Of a stretch of 64,000 nucleotides of DNA, positions 9,267-17,238 are shown one piece after another; within the stretch, counting starts at the first letter, position 1; each line of letters starts with the position of its first letter. The DNA is from Gammaproteobacteria bacterium UBA2675 (GTDB lineage: Bacteria; Pseudomonadota; Gammaproteobacteria; Pseudomonadales; Pseudohongiellaceae): assembly GCA_002354805.1 (NCBI GenBank), contig DEMH01000009.1:868001-932000 (forward strand), written 5' to 3'. The position numbers and the translations under genes are program-made. The notes under the pieces are model-generated. The model ran no database searches. It was not told where the DNA came from and was given only the letters and a program-made list of their open reading frames with translations.

Positions 9267-9473
9267 ATGAAAGCGTTTCAGAAAACCGCCAGCTTTGCCT
9301 TACTGCATTTCTGTACGGCCTTCGGCGTGGCCTGGGCCATGACCGGCAGCTGGATCATAGGCGGTGCGGTAGCTCTGGTTGAGCCTGCAATCAACACCGT
9401 TGTTTATTTCTTTCACGAGAAAGTCTGGCAGCGCAGGGAGACCCAGCTGCCAGGCGACACACTGACAGTCTGA
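9267..9473 (+). CDS. DUF2061 small membrane protein, putatively Fur-controlled
   Basis: A 68-residue protein with two membrane segments (about residues 9-26 and 30-49) and the DUF2061 pattern: KTASFALLHF, an AMTGSWIIGGAVALVEPAINTVVYFFHE core, then W. Function of the family is unknown. GAGGGA lies seven bases before the ATG. The perfect Fur-box palindrome upstream suggests iron-dependent expression. It stands in front of a CNNM-type gene 167 bases further on. Confidence 0.85.
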   Translation: MKAFQKTASFALLHFCTAFGVAWAMTGSWIIGGAVALVEPAINTVVYFFHEKVWQRRETQLPGDTLTV

Positions 9474-9640
9474 TTTGCAGCTGCCCGGGAGTAAAGGCCC
9501 CAATAAACGTGTGTTTCCTGAGTCCGGTGAGGTGTTGCCGAGAACCGAATGATCAGACCTGCATTTGTTGATTGTCGTGCTTGGCATCGGTGTAGTAGCA
9601 TGGCAGCTCATCGTTTTCACAGGAGAACAACAGACCCTCG

Positions 9641-10675
9641 ATGGGCCTACTTCTGCTTTTTGCATTACTGTCGATTTGTGTTTCATTCATATGTTCACTG
9701 CTGGAAGCTGCGCTACTGTCGCTGACACCCAGCCATATCGTCCGCTACCGGGATACCAACCCGGCCCTCTATGAGAAGCTACGCAAGCTTAAAGACCGTA
9801 TCGACCAGCCATTAGCTGCAATTTTGACGCTGAACACCGTAGCCCACACCTTCGGTGCGGCAGGTGTTGGTGCCCAGGTTGGGGTTGTGTTTGGTGACGG
9901 TTACCTGGGGCTGGCTTCCGCCGTGATGACCTTCCTGGTGCTGGTTTTATCCGAAATCATCCCCAAGACGCTGGGTGCCCGGCACTGGCAGGCACTGGTG
10001 CCGATTCTGCCCGCTACCCTGGGCGTGTTGATCATGTTGCTCAAACCGTTCATCAAAATGTCGGACAAGATTACCGAATGGATGGGTGAGGGCAATCCGG
10101 AGATCGATCTGCGCTCGGAGATCAAGGCGCTGACCAGCCTTGGACGCGATACTGATCAGCTGGATGAGGACGAACGCCGTGTCATCGGCAACATCCTGGA
10201 CCTGCATGAAGTGCAGATCAAAGACATTATGACACCGCGCACGGTCTGCGAATACATGAGCCTGAACGCCACGGTAAGTGAAATCCTCGATGAGATGCGC
10301 AACACTGCTTTTTCTCGCTATCCGGTTCTGGATGACAACGATCACCCGCAGGGTATCGTGTTCCGCGCCGAGATCCTGGACGCCTCTCCGGAGACACCAT
10401 TGAGCGAACTGATCAAGCCGGTCAAAGTGGTGACCGACGAGGTCAGCGCCGAGGCAGTGCTTGGCAATTTCCTGCATGAACACCAGCACATGGGCCTGGT
10501 CTACGATCAGTACGGCACCTGGCTGGGTCTGGTCACCATGGAGGACCTGCTGGAGACCATTCTGGGGCAGTCCATCATGGATGAGACCGATGATATTCCC
10601 AATATGCGACGCTTTGCCCGCAAGCGCTGGGAAAACCGTCTGAAACATCACACCGTCAAAGAACGGCAGGCCTGA
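9641..10675 (+). CDS. CNNM/DUF21 transmembrane protein with two CBS domains (HlyC/CorC-like)
   Basis: A 344-residue inner-membrane protein. Residues 1-145 form the DUF21/CNNM domain with the LVLSEIIPKTLGARH motif. A CBS pair follows (IMTPRTVCEYMSLNATVSEIL... and LGNFLHEHQHMGLVYDQYGTWLGLVTMEDLLETILG). Relatives include the CorC/YfjD group linked to Mg2+/Co2+ movement. The C-terminal CorC/HlyC domain seen in larger members is absent. AGGAG lies about 15 bases before the ATG, longer than normal, so the start is slightly uncertain. It could share a transcript with the Fur-box-preceded DUF2061 gene. Confidence 0.88.
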   Translation: MGLLLLFALLSICVSFICSLLEAALLSLTPSHIVRYRDTNPALYEKLRKLKDRIDQPLAAILTLNTVAHTFGAAGVGAQVGVVFGDGYLGLASAVMTFLVLVLSEIIPKTLGARHWQALVPILPATLGVLIMLLKPFIKMSDKITEWMGEGNPEIDLRSEIKALTSLGRDTDQLDEDERRVIGNILDLHEVQIKDIMTPRTVCEYMSLNATVSEILDEMRNTAFSRYPVLDDNDHPQGIVFRAEILDASPETPLSELIKPVKVVTDEVSAEAVLGNFLHEHQHMGLVYDQYGTWLGLVTMEDLLETILGQSIMDETDDIPNMRRFARKRWENRLKHHTVKERQA

Positions 10676-10704
10676 GAGGGGCTGAAAAACGGAGAGGGTC
10701 ACGG

Positions 10705-12135
10705 ATGATCAAATTACTGAATGGATGTCTGGGCCGCCTGCTCAGTTTTGTGGCAACGACTTCTTTGCTGGCGTTTTTGTCTGTCGGAATCACCAGTGCC
10801 GAACCGGCCCTGGTGCCCGGCATGGATGTGTCGATTGAATTGATTGCACCGCGCCAGCTTGCTGCAGGCGAGGCATTTACGGTTTATGCCAGTGTTACCA
10901 ATCTGGGTGACCAGTCCGTCGAGTATCCTGCAGTGCTCCCGGCATCTCAGGCCGCTGAGATGGACGTTTCTCCCTTTCGATTTGCTCCCTGCAATTCCGC
11001 CTGTTTGAGTGCCGGGCTTATCGCGCCGCAGCAGACAAGTATTATTGAGTTGGGCACTTACTATTACGCGGAAACCCAGCTGCGCCCGGCAGGTCTGACA
11101 CTAGATAATTTCAGGTTCCGTTATCTGAACCGCGATCCGCTACAGACCGACTTTGTTGATATTCCCAACACACTGAGCATCAGCATTACTCATGATGCTA
11201 CCGCCGACGATATTTATGCGCCACTTGTAGAGCAGGAACGGCAGCCTTTGCAGATTCAGGATCTGTTGGCCGACGGTGATGGGCTGCGTCTGCGTGATCC
11301 CAACACTGGCAATGACTGGGTGAGGTTTGACGCGCTGATGGACCTCGGGGCGCAGCAGCTTCTGGAAGCACTGGCACCAGGTGGTCAGTTTGAGGACTAT
11401 CAGTTGGCCCGAATTTCCCAGGTGGAAGAGCTGGTTGTTAACCACCTGCGTTCAACTGGCCTGACAGTTCAGACTTATGACCTGTATGCAACGGGCCTCA
11501 ATGAGTCCAGAGACGAGTTGCTCGAATTTGCCAGGCTTGTATCTTCCGGTCACGAAGGGCAGGACAGTTCGCCATTTGTTGAAGGCGCGGTTGCCGACGG
11601 AAAAATCTATTCTTTCTACATTGCTCCCGGCATCGATACGGCTATTCCGCCCCTGGGTAGCTTCCGACTATTCATTCGTTCAGGTAACACGAGCGCGTGT
11701 GCCTGCGCAGAGTCGCCTCCGTTCAGTAAAAGCATGCTGCCGGGTTCGGTCTGGGACGGGCGTGGCTACGCTGGTCTCTGGTTGGTGAAGTCACCGTCAC
11801 CGATAATTACGCGGCCGGAAAATGCCGCCAGTTTTTTTGATAAAGAGCTGGTACTGCCGGCGGTGCGAATCGACGGCATCGTTTATCGTGCAACTCTGCG
11901 ATTGACGGACGCGGCGCTGCAGGTGCTGCGCCTTGGAGCGTTAGAGCCAGCCAGTGATGAGCCCGGCAATGTGCTGCAGTTTGATGAAGAGCGCGCAACC
12001 TTGCATGTACCGGAGGTTCGCATGATTGACAGCAACGGTAATCAGTCATCAGTTCGACTGACGCTGGGTATGGTCGAGCACACCAATGCCACGCGATTCC
12101 AGGTGCTTGAGCTCGAGGGAGTTCCTTCGCCCTGA
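10705..12135 (+). CDS. Secreted protein of unknown function
   Basis: A 476-residue protein with a signal peptide (hydrophobic residues about 10-30, ending ITSAEPA). The N-terminal part (VSIELIAPRQLAAGEAFTVY...) looks like an immunoglobulin-type beta domain with a CNSAC cysteine pair. The middle has a SACACAE triplet of cysteines. The last 90 residues, starting LVLPAVRIDGIVYRATL and ending FQVLELEGV, form a beta domain seen in marine bacterial secreted proteins. No enzyme motif is visible. It starts 29 bases after the CNNM gene and is likely co-transcribed. A role in the envelope or outside the cell is inferred. Confidence 0.75.
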   Translation: MIKLLNGCLGRLLSFVATTSLLAFLSVGITSAEPALVPGMDVSIELIAPRQLAAGEAFTVYASVTNLGDQSVEYPAVLPASQAAEMDVSPFRFAPCNSACLSAGLIAPQQTSIIELGTYYYAETQLRPAGLTLDNFRFRYLNRDPLQTDFVDIPNTLSISITHDATADDIYAPLVEQERQPLQIQDLLADGDGLRLRDPNTGNDWVRFDALMDLGAQQLLEALAPGGQFEDYQLARISQVEELVVNHLRSTGLTVQTYDLYATGLNESRDELLEFARLVSSGHEGQDSSPFVEGAVADGKIYSFYIAPGIDTAIPPLGSFRLFIRSGNTSACACAESPPFSKSMLPGSVWDGRGYAGLWLVKSPSPIITRPENAASFFDKELVLPAVRIDGIVYRATLRLTDAALQVLRLGALEPASDEPGNVLQFDEERATLHVPEVRMIDSNGNQSSVRLTLGMVEHTNATRFQVLELEGVPSP

Positions 12136-12183
12136 TCAGCCTGTTTCGCTTGCGTGTGTTGGGTCGCAACCCTCTTGGGGTCT

Positions 12184-12208
12184 CGCGCGGGTGTTGGGAG
12201 CCCGCGCG
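12184..12208. other. GC-rich hairpin before aroA
   Basis: CGCGCGGG and CCCGCGCG form an 8-bp stem with a nine-base loop. There is no T run after it. It overlaps the presumed aroA -35 region, so it may be an operator or a weak terminator for the preceding gene. Confidence 0.4.
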
Positions 12209-12220
12209 ATCCGCTATAAT
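12194..12220 (+). promoter_or_regulatory. Probable aroA promoter
   Basis: TTGGGA (12194-12199) and a perfect TATAAT (12215-12220) with a 15-base spacer, 37 bases before the aroA start. The spacer is shorter than ideal. Confidence 0.5.
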
Positions 12221-12257
12221 TGCTGCCCTCTGAAATTTTCCCGACCGGACCCAAGGC

Positions 12258-13544
12258 ATGCAATCTCTGACGCTCCAACCTGTAAGCGCATTCGAAGGCA
12301 CGGTAACGCTGCCCGGCTCCAAGAGTCTCTCCAACCGCATTCTTCTTTTGTCGGCGCTGGCCAGCGGCCGCACCCGCATCAGCAATCTGCTGGACAGTGA
12401 TGATGTGCGTTATATGTTGCAGGCGCTGGCACAACTGGGCGTCCGACTGGAGTTGTCTGCTGATCGCAGCAGCTGTGAAGTTGAGGGTCTGGGTGATGCC
12501 TTCCATCGGGATGGACATTTGCTGGCGCTGTACCTGGGCAACGCCGGCACCGCCATGCGACCGCTGTGCGCAGCGCTGTGCGCCGGCACAGGCGAGTTTG
12601 AACTGACTGGCGATCCTCGCATGTATGAACGGCCAATCGGCGACCTGGTGGATGCGCTGCGCGGTTGCGGAGCGCAAATCGATTACCTGAAAGACGAGAA
12701 CTTCCCACCACTGCGCATCAAGGCTGGTGGCCTGAGGGGCGGTCAGATAAGCATTCGCGGCAACATCTCCAGTCAGTTCCTGACTGCCATGTTGATGGCG
12801 GCGCCATTGTGTCAGGACGACCTGACTATTGATGTGGATGGTGAACTGGTCTCCAAACCCTACATCCGCATCACGCTTGATGTCATGCAGCGCTTCGGGG
12901 TTGACGTTGAAAATCACGATTACCGACGTTTTGTGGTGCGCGCCGGACAGCGCTATCAGTCACCAGGTGAGATCATGGTGGAAGGTGATGCCTCATCAGC
13001 CTCCTATTTTCTGGCCGCGGCTGCCATTGCCGGCGGGCCAGTCCGTGTGATTGGCAGCGGTCGCAACAGCGTACAGGGTGATGTCCGGTTTGCCGAAGTA
13101 CTGGAGCAAATGGGTGCAACTGTCACCTGGGGTGATGAGTGGATAGAAGTGTCGCGTGGAGAGCTGAAGGGTGTGGATGTCGATCTGAATCATATCCCGG
13201 ACGCAGCGATGACTATCGCAACCACAGCGCTGTTTGCAAAGGGGCCAACTGTCATTCGTAATATCTACAACTGGCGGGTGAAAGAAACAGATCGTCTTGC
13301 CGCTATGGCCACCGAGCTGCGCAAGGTTGGAGCTGTTGTAGAAGAGGGTAATGATTATATTGCCATCGAACCGCCGGCACGTATTCAGTCTGCCAGCATC
13401 GATACCTATGACGACCACCGCATGGCCATGTGTTTCTCGCTGGCCGCGTTTGGTGACAGTCCGATCACCATCAATGACCCGGGCTGTACGGCAAAAACCT
13501 TTCCTACCTATTTTGAACTGTTCGAGAAGCTGGCAGTACGCTGA
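12258..13544 (+). CDS. aroA: AroA, 3-phosphoshikimate 1-carboxyvinyltransferase (EPSP synthase)
   Basis: A 428-residue enzyme of the shikimate pathway that joins shikimate-3-phosphate and phosphoenolpyruvate to give EPSP on the route to aromatic amino acids and chorismate. It has PGSKSLSNR near the N-terminus, LGNAGTAMRPL (the class I PEP-site motif), RGNISSQFLTA, and the C-terminal YDDHRMAM segment. The length is normal for the family. It does not sit in the usual pheA-aroA-cmk cluster; neighbours are an unknown secreted gene and a convergent hydrolase. Confidence 0.97.
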   Translation: MQSLTLQPVSAFEGTVTLPGSKSLSNRILLLSALASGRTRISNLLDSDDVRYMLQALAQLGVRLELSADRSSCEVEGLGDAFHRDGHLLALYLGNAGTAMRPLCAALCAGTGEFELTGDPRMYERPIGDLVDALRGCGAQIDYLKDENFPPLRIKAGGLRGGQISIRGNISSQFLTAMLMAAPLCQDDLTIDVDGELVSKPYIRITLDVMQRFGVDVENHDYRRFVVRAGQRYQSPGEIMVEGDASSASYFLAAAAIAGGPVRVIGSGRNSVQGDVRFAEVLEQMGATVTWGDEWIEVSRGELKGVDVDLNHIPDAAMTIATTALFAKGPTVIRNIYNWRVKETDRLAAMATELRKVGAVVEEGNDYIAIEPPARIQSASIDTYDDHRMAMCFSLAAFGDSPITINDPGCTAKTFPTYFELFEKLAVR

Positions 13545-13590
13545 TATTTTACTCGGATTCGTTTGCCGCGACTGTTAATGCTGGTTGCTG

Positions 13591-13621
13591 CCCGCCCTGC
13601 CAGCTCATGAGGCAGGACGGG
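13591..13621. terminator. Hairpin between convergent aroA and CocE-type hydrolase
   Basis: CCCGCCCTGCC pairs with GGCAGGACGGG (one mismatch) around a nine-base loop. It is GC-rich with no clear T run, so it may act as a shared, partly Rho-aided terminator for both converging genes. Confidence 0.55.
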
Positions 13622-13636
13622 TGCAGTTTCCCGCTA

Positions 13637-15316
13637 TCAATCCAGTGATTCAGTAACCACCGGCAGCACAATTGCCGAGGGTCGCTGGCTGTCGAAATAA
13701 ATCGTGTTTTCAGCGGTTTTGGCTGGCGCCGCCATGTCGTCCAGCGCCGCACCATTGTTTGGGTTTACCGCAAAGCGTGGGTAGTTGCTTGATGTCACAT
13801 GCACCCCGATGCGATGGCCCTTCTCGAAGGTCTGTGCCGTACTCCACATATTGATGGTCAGTTTCTCAACTTCGCCAGGCGTCATCATCTTTACGTCTTC
13901 GGGGTTCTGGCCATCGCGAAAGCGGGTGCGCAGCGGATAGTCGAGAATCAGCGCTTCGTAGCCGTCCGGATAGATGTCCACCAGTTTCACGACGAAGTCG
14001 GTATCCAGCGCATCAGTGGCTACATACAGTTCCATGTCGATATGGCCGGCGACTACCACGTCTTCTTCCAGCACCTCGGTTTCGAAACGCAGGTAATCCT
14101 GACGCTCACCAATTTCACGCTGGTCTCGGGGACCGACATCCTGTCCCAGATTCTGGCCGCCAACAGTGGGTACGGGGTTAGCAGGATCAAATTGATAAGT
14201 CTTCGATGCGTTGCTGGCATCCGGCATCTCTGTGCTCAGGCTCATGTCCGGCTGCAGATAAAAACGGGTCAGCTCGTGCTGGGGCGGCCAGCTTTCCGCG
14301 TGTACCACCCGGTTTTTGTCGGAAACAGCACCTTTACGCGCAGAGGCCATCATGTAGTAGCTGACCGGCGGTTCGTCCATGATGCCGTTGTCGATGTCCT
14401 TCAGCCAGTAATCCCACCAGCGAAGTTGCTGCTCCATGTCGCCATTGATCAGGCCGCCGCCGGGGTACTCCAGGTCGCCCTGCAGTGCGCCATGGCCAAA
14501 GGCACCCATAAACAGTTTCTGTTTGCCTCGGGCTTCGGGGTGGCCTTCATTCTGCAGGTATACGAAGTTGTGCAATGAACCCTCGGCATAAATGTCGTGC
14601 CAGCCACCGACGTTATAAATCGGAATCCGCACATTCTCGCGATGGAACAGGAAGTCCGTTGCACGCCACTGATCGTCCAGCACGGCGCGGGCACGATAGG
14701 CATTGATGACCTCTTCACTGACACCCTGGCCGCGCAGCCAGCCACCGGAGTGGCTCTCTTTAAATACACCGCCTACAAAGCGGGAACGATAGAACAGGCT
14801 GTCTGGTGCCACAGTGACGTAAGCTGCTGTCAGGCTGGGCGGTGCTGCAGCGGCTGCCAGGTTGGAGGTGATGCCGGGGGCGGAGGTGCCGAAGATACCA
14901 ATCTTGCCGTTGCTGAATGACTGGTCGGCAATCCATTCGACGGTGTCGTAGCCATCTTGGATGTCTGTTTCGAAGGGACGATTCTCACCTTCCGAGTCAT
15001 AGCGGCCGCGCACATCCTGCGAGACCAGTGCGTAACCACGCTGGTTATAGGTCGCTGCACTGCGGTCGGCGCCGTCTTTGTCGTAGGGGGTGCGTGTCAA
15101 TACTACTGGCCATGGGCCATCGCCTTCTGGCAGGTAGATGTTAGTGGCCAGATTGACGCCGTCGCGCATCGGGACCATGACGATGTCTTTGGTCTGGGCG
15201 AGGGCTGCCGTAGCAAATAAACCAATGGTATTGGCGATCAGAAGCAGTACAAGAGTAAGTGCATGATTTTTAATGGCCTGCACATGTCTTTGGGCGTGGT
15301 GCTTATTCTCAGGCAT
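13637..15316 (-). CDS. CocE/NonD family serine hydrolase (peptidase S15-like), secreted
   Basis: A 559-residue alpha/beta hydrolase with a signal peptide (long hydrophobic stretch ending ATAALAQT). It shows the CocE/NonD pattern: VPMRDGVNLATNIYLPEG, DVRGRYDSEG, the nucleophile Ser in GTSAPG, the acid in GGWHDIY and the His in GAFGHG. A C-terminal jelly-roll (X-Pro dipeptidyl-peptidase C-terminal type) follows. Family members hydrolyse esters or acyl-amide bonds; substrate cannot be read. The ATG at 15316 (GAGGAC upstream) is preferred over 15346. It lies downstream of the pyp-ligase pair but is cut off from it by a terminator. Confidence 0.88.
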   Translation of the reverse strand: MPENKHHAQRHVQAIKNHALTLVLLLIANTIGLFATAALAQTKDIVMVPMRDGVNLATNIYLPEGDGPWPVVLTRTPYDKDGADRSAATYNQRGYALVSQDVRGRYDSEGENRPFETDIQDGYDTVEWIADQSFSNGKIGIFGTSAPGITSNLAAAAAPPSLTAAYVTVAPDSLFYRSRFVGGVFKESHSGGWLRGQGVSEEVINAYRARAVLDDQWRATDFLFHRENVRIPIYNVGGWHDIYAEGSLHNFVYLQNEGHPEARGKQKLFMGAFGHGALQGDLEYPGGGLINGDMEQQLRWWDYWLKDIDNGIMDEPPVSYYMMASARKGAVSDKNRVVHAESWPPQHELTRFYLQPDMSLSTEMPDASNASKTYQFDPANPVPTVGGQNLGQDVGPRDQREIGERQDYLRFETEVLEEDVVVAGHIDMELYVATDALDTDFVVKLVDIYPDGYEALILDYPLRTRFRDGQNPEDVKMMTPGEVEKLTINMWSTAQTFEKGHRIGVHVTSSNYPRFAVNPNNGAALDDMAAPAKTAENTIYFDSQRPSAIVLPVVTESLD

Positions 15317-15365
15317 GGGTGAGTCCTCAGTTATTTTTTCACCCATATTCCACTATTTTCATGGC

Positions 15366-15390
15366 AAAAAAAAGCCTGAGTGTGATCAGG
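15366..15390 (-). terminator. Intrinsic terminator of the pyp operon
   Basis: On the minus strand CCTGA-TCACAC-TCAGG is followed by C and seven Ts. The stem begins inside the stop codon of the CoA ligase. It separates the pyp-ligase transcript from the CocE gene. Confidence 0.8.
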
Positions 15391-16690
15391 TCACAGTAAA
15401 AGCGGAGCGGAAAAGTCGTGTGCCCTCTATGCGTGGGAAGCTTTCTGGCTGCCAACTGATGACCTTGCCCAGAGATGAGCGCGGGAGACTGGCCCCAACA
15501 ACTACCGATGCCGGTGGTGGCACATTGCCAAGACGTGCATTCATCCAGTCGTTGAACTGTTGGCACCACAGGGTGGATGGCTGGGATTCATGATTGAGCG
15601 CCAGAAACACATGCAATTGACGTTGAGTGTCGGTGCCGTTCGTGTTGACCGCTGCGGCGACAACATCGGTGTGCTGCTCCAAGATCTGAGCAAGTGCCGA
15701 CAACTGCACATTATGGCCGTTGATCTTAATTGTGGCATCCCGTCTTCCCAGCAGCTGGATTGTTTCGGGGCCGGTTTTGAGCAGATTGTCTTGCAGTTCT
15801 ACCTCAAGATCTGCCTGACAATGGTGCAATTTCCAGCTTTGCTGAATCTGCTGCAAATGCCAATAAGGAAGCAGCCGGTAGTCACTTCCACCCTGCAGGC
15901 GATAAGCGATGCCAGCCGATTCGGTGCTGCCATAAACCTCAAGCAGATAAGACCGTGGAAATCTCTGACGAATCGCGCGAGCGATATCTGCCGGTAACGC
16001 CCCGGCAGAGCTGATACCGATAAAGCGGTCGGGGAGTTTCATGTCCAACTGCAGCAACAACTGCCAAAGGTCGGGTGTGCAAATCAGCACATCACCGTCT
16101 TTGAGGGTTTTAACCCATGTGGTCGGCAGGGAAGTCGCTGGATGTATCCGATAAACAGGTAGCGTCATGACGCCGGGCAGCAGCTGGCTCCAGATAAAGC
16201 CGTAGATATGATGAGAGGGTACCGTCGAGACCAATCGTCTAGGTGCCACATCTAATCCATTCAGAACCTGCTCAAATGCCTGGCACTCTGTCAGAAGGTG
16301 ATCGACAGTGTGCAGAGTCATTACCGGCGATCCGGTTGAACCAGATGAGTAGAAGCCAATCTGCGAGTCATCGGCCTGCAGGCTGCGTCGCATCACTTCC
16401 AGCCAGCCCTGAAAGGATCTCCGGGCCAGCAGCAGGTCGGACAGGCCGGTGCGGTCCAGTCCGAGGCTGCCAGCGGCACGGCTCGCCATGCTGATCATGT
16501 CCAGTGAGTTCATGGCGAACGAGCGCGGTTCGTCCAGCAGGCTGGCGGGATCAAACTCTGGATCTGCCAGCAACTCAGACAGCCCGCGGCGCTGCAACAC
16601 ATCGCGCAGAAAATCGCGCAGCCAGCGTTCCAGCCCATCGCTGCCAGCGTCGGCGCCGCAGCCTGTAGAAGTGCGCCACCATGCCGTCAC
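15386..16690 (-). CDS. 4-coumarate-CoA ligase of the photoactive-yellow-protein activation type
   Basis: A 434-residue adenylate-forming enzyme, shorter than plant-type 4CL. It has the AMP-binding loop SSGSTGSP (residues 115-122), the YGSTE motif (253-257), LLGRRDATIKINGHNV as the hinge region, and a late SSLGKVI lysine. The N-terminal 110 residues hold an acyl-carrier-like MNSLDMISMASRAAGSLGL segment followed by an RRSFQGWLEV segment, which I recall from the ligases that serve photoactive yellow protein. It should convert p-coumarate plus CoA and ATP to p-coumaroyl-CoA, the donor of the PYP chromophore. The GTG start lies two bases after the pyp stop, so the two genes are very likely translationally coupled. 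Its gene ends in an intrinsic terminator. Confidence 0.85.
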   Translation of the reverse strand: MTAWWRTSTGCGADAGSDGLERWLRDFLRDVLQRRGLSELLADPEFDPASLLDEPRSFAMNSLDMISMASRAAGSLGLDRTGLSDLLLARRSFQGWLEVMRRSLQADDSQIGFYSSGSTGSPVMTLHTVDHLLTECQAFEQVLNGLDVAPRRLVSTVPSHHIYGFIWSQLLPGVMTLPVYRIHPATSLPTTWVKTLKDGDVLICTPDLWQLLLQLDMKLPDRFIGISSAGALPADIARAIRQRFPRSYLLEVYGSTESAGIAYRLQGGSDYRLLPYWHLQQIQQSWKLHHCQADLEVELQDNLLKTGPETIQLLGRRDATIKINGHNVQLSALAQILEQHTDVVAAAVNTNGTDTQRQLHVFLALNHESQPSTLWCQQFNDWMNARLGNVPPPASVVVGASLPRSSLGKVISWQPESFPRIEGTRLFRSAFTVT

Positions 16691-16692
16691 GA

Positions 16693-17073
16693 TCAGAGAC
16701 GTTTAACGAAGATCCAGAAGCTGCCACCAACCAGTGCGGGCTTCATATGAACTTTTACTTTGGTGGGTGCCATCTGATAGTCGAAGGTGTACTCCAGCAT
16801 TACGCTGGCATGATCTTTCACTACTTTATCGAATGCGCCTTTGAACTTGGGCGTGTTGGTGCAGGGCGCAACATCGGTGAAGAAATTTTTGCCGATTACC
16901 TGCGCTGGAGTGCGTCCAGTGATGGCGCCTTCGGTTTGATTGTACTGAATGATCTTACCGGTGCTGTCCAGCTGGATGGCACCAAACGCAAGACCATCGA
17001 TCTCGCTGCTGCTCATTTTGGCGAGTTTGTTTTCCAGGTCATTTGCGCCAAAATCGATTATTTCCAGAGACAT
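16693..17073 (-). CDS. pyp: Photoactive yellow protein (PYP), blue-light photoreceptor
   Basis: A 126-residue protein that aligns along its whole length with PYP of Halorhodospira and Idiomarina: DGLAFGAIQLD, QYNQTEGAITGR, VIGKNFFTDVAPCT, YTFDYQM, PTKVKVHMKPAL, FVKRL. All chromophore-pocket residues are present: Tyr44, Glu48, Thr52, Arg54, Cys71 (the thioester site for p-coumarate), Tyr99 and Met101, equal to Y42, E46, T50, R52, C69, Y98 and M100 of Halorhodospira. One residue is missing in the loop at about 85-90 relative to that protein. It is cytoplasmic and PAS-folded, and light drives trans-cis change of the chromophore. The ATG at 17073 has AGAAGG eight bases before it; the longer open frame upstream is not homologous. 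The chromophore-activating ligase follows directly. No tyrosine ammonia-lyase gene is in the window. Confidence 0.96.
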   Translation of the reverse strand: MSLEIIDFGANDLENKLAKMSSSEIDGLAFGAIQLDSTGKIIQYNQTEGAITGRTPAQVIGKNFFTDVAPCTNTPKFKGAFDKVVKDHASVMLEYTFDYQMAPTKVKVHMKPALVGGSFWIFVKRL

Positions 17074-17121
17074 ACTACTTACCTTCTGTTTAGTGATGAT
17101 GCGCTTTGTACGCACAGACGC

Positions 17122-17140
17122 CAGTGAGCAGATCACTGCT
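17122..17140. promoter_or_regulatory. Nested inverted repeats upstream of pyp
   Basis: CAGTGA-GCAGA-TCACTG (17122-17138) overlaps AGCAG-ATCA-CTGCT (17127-17140), about 50 bases before the pyp start. A direct repeat, AATGTA-AAAC-AATGTA on the minus strand, lies just upstream (about 17141-17156). These could be operator and promoter elements; no regulator gene is next to it. Confidence 0.4.
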
Positions 17141-17238
17141 GTACATTGTTTTACATTGGATTGTTGAATTTGACGGTCGAAGCTCCGGTGGCGGGCTGTC
17201 TGAACCGGCTGGCCGTGCACTGGTGAGGCCAGAAACCT

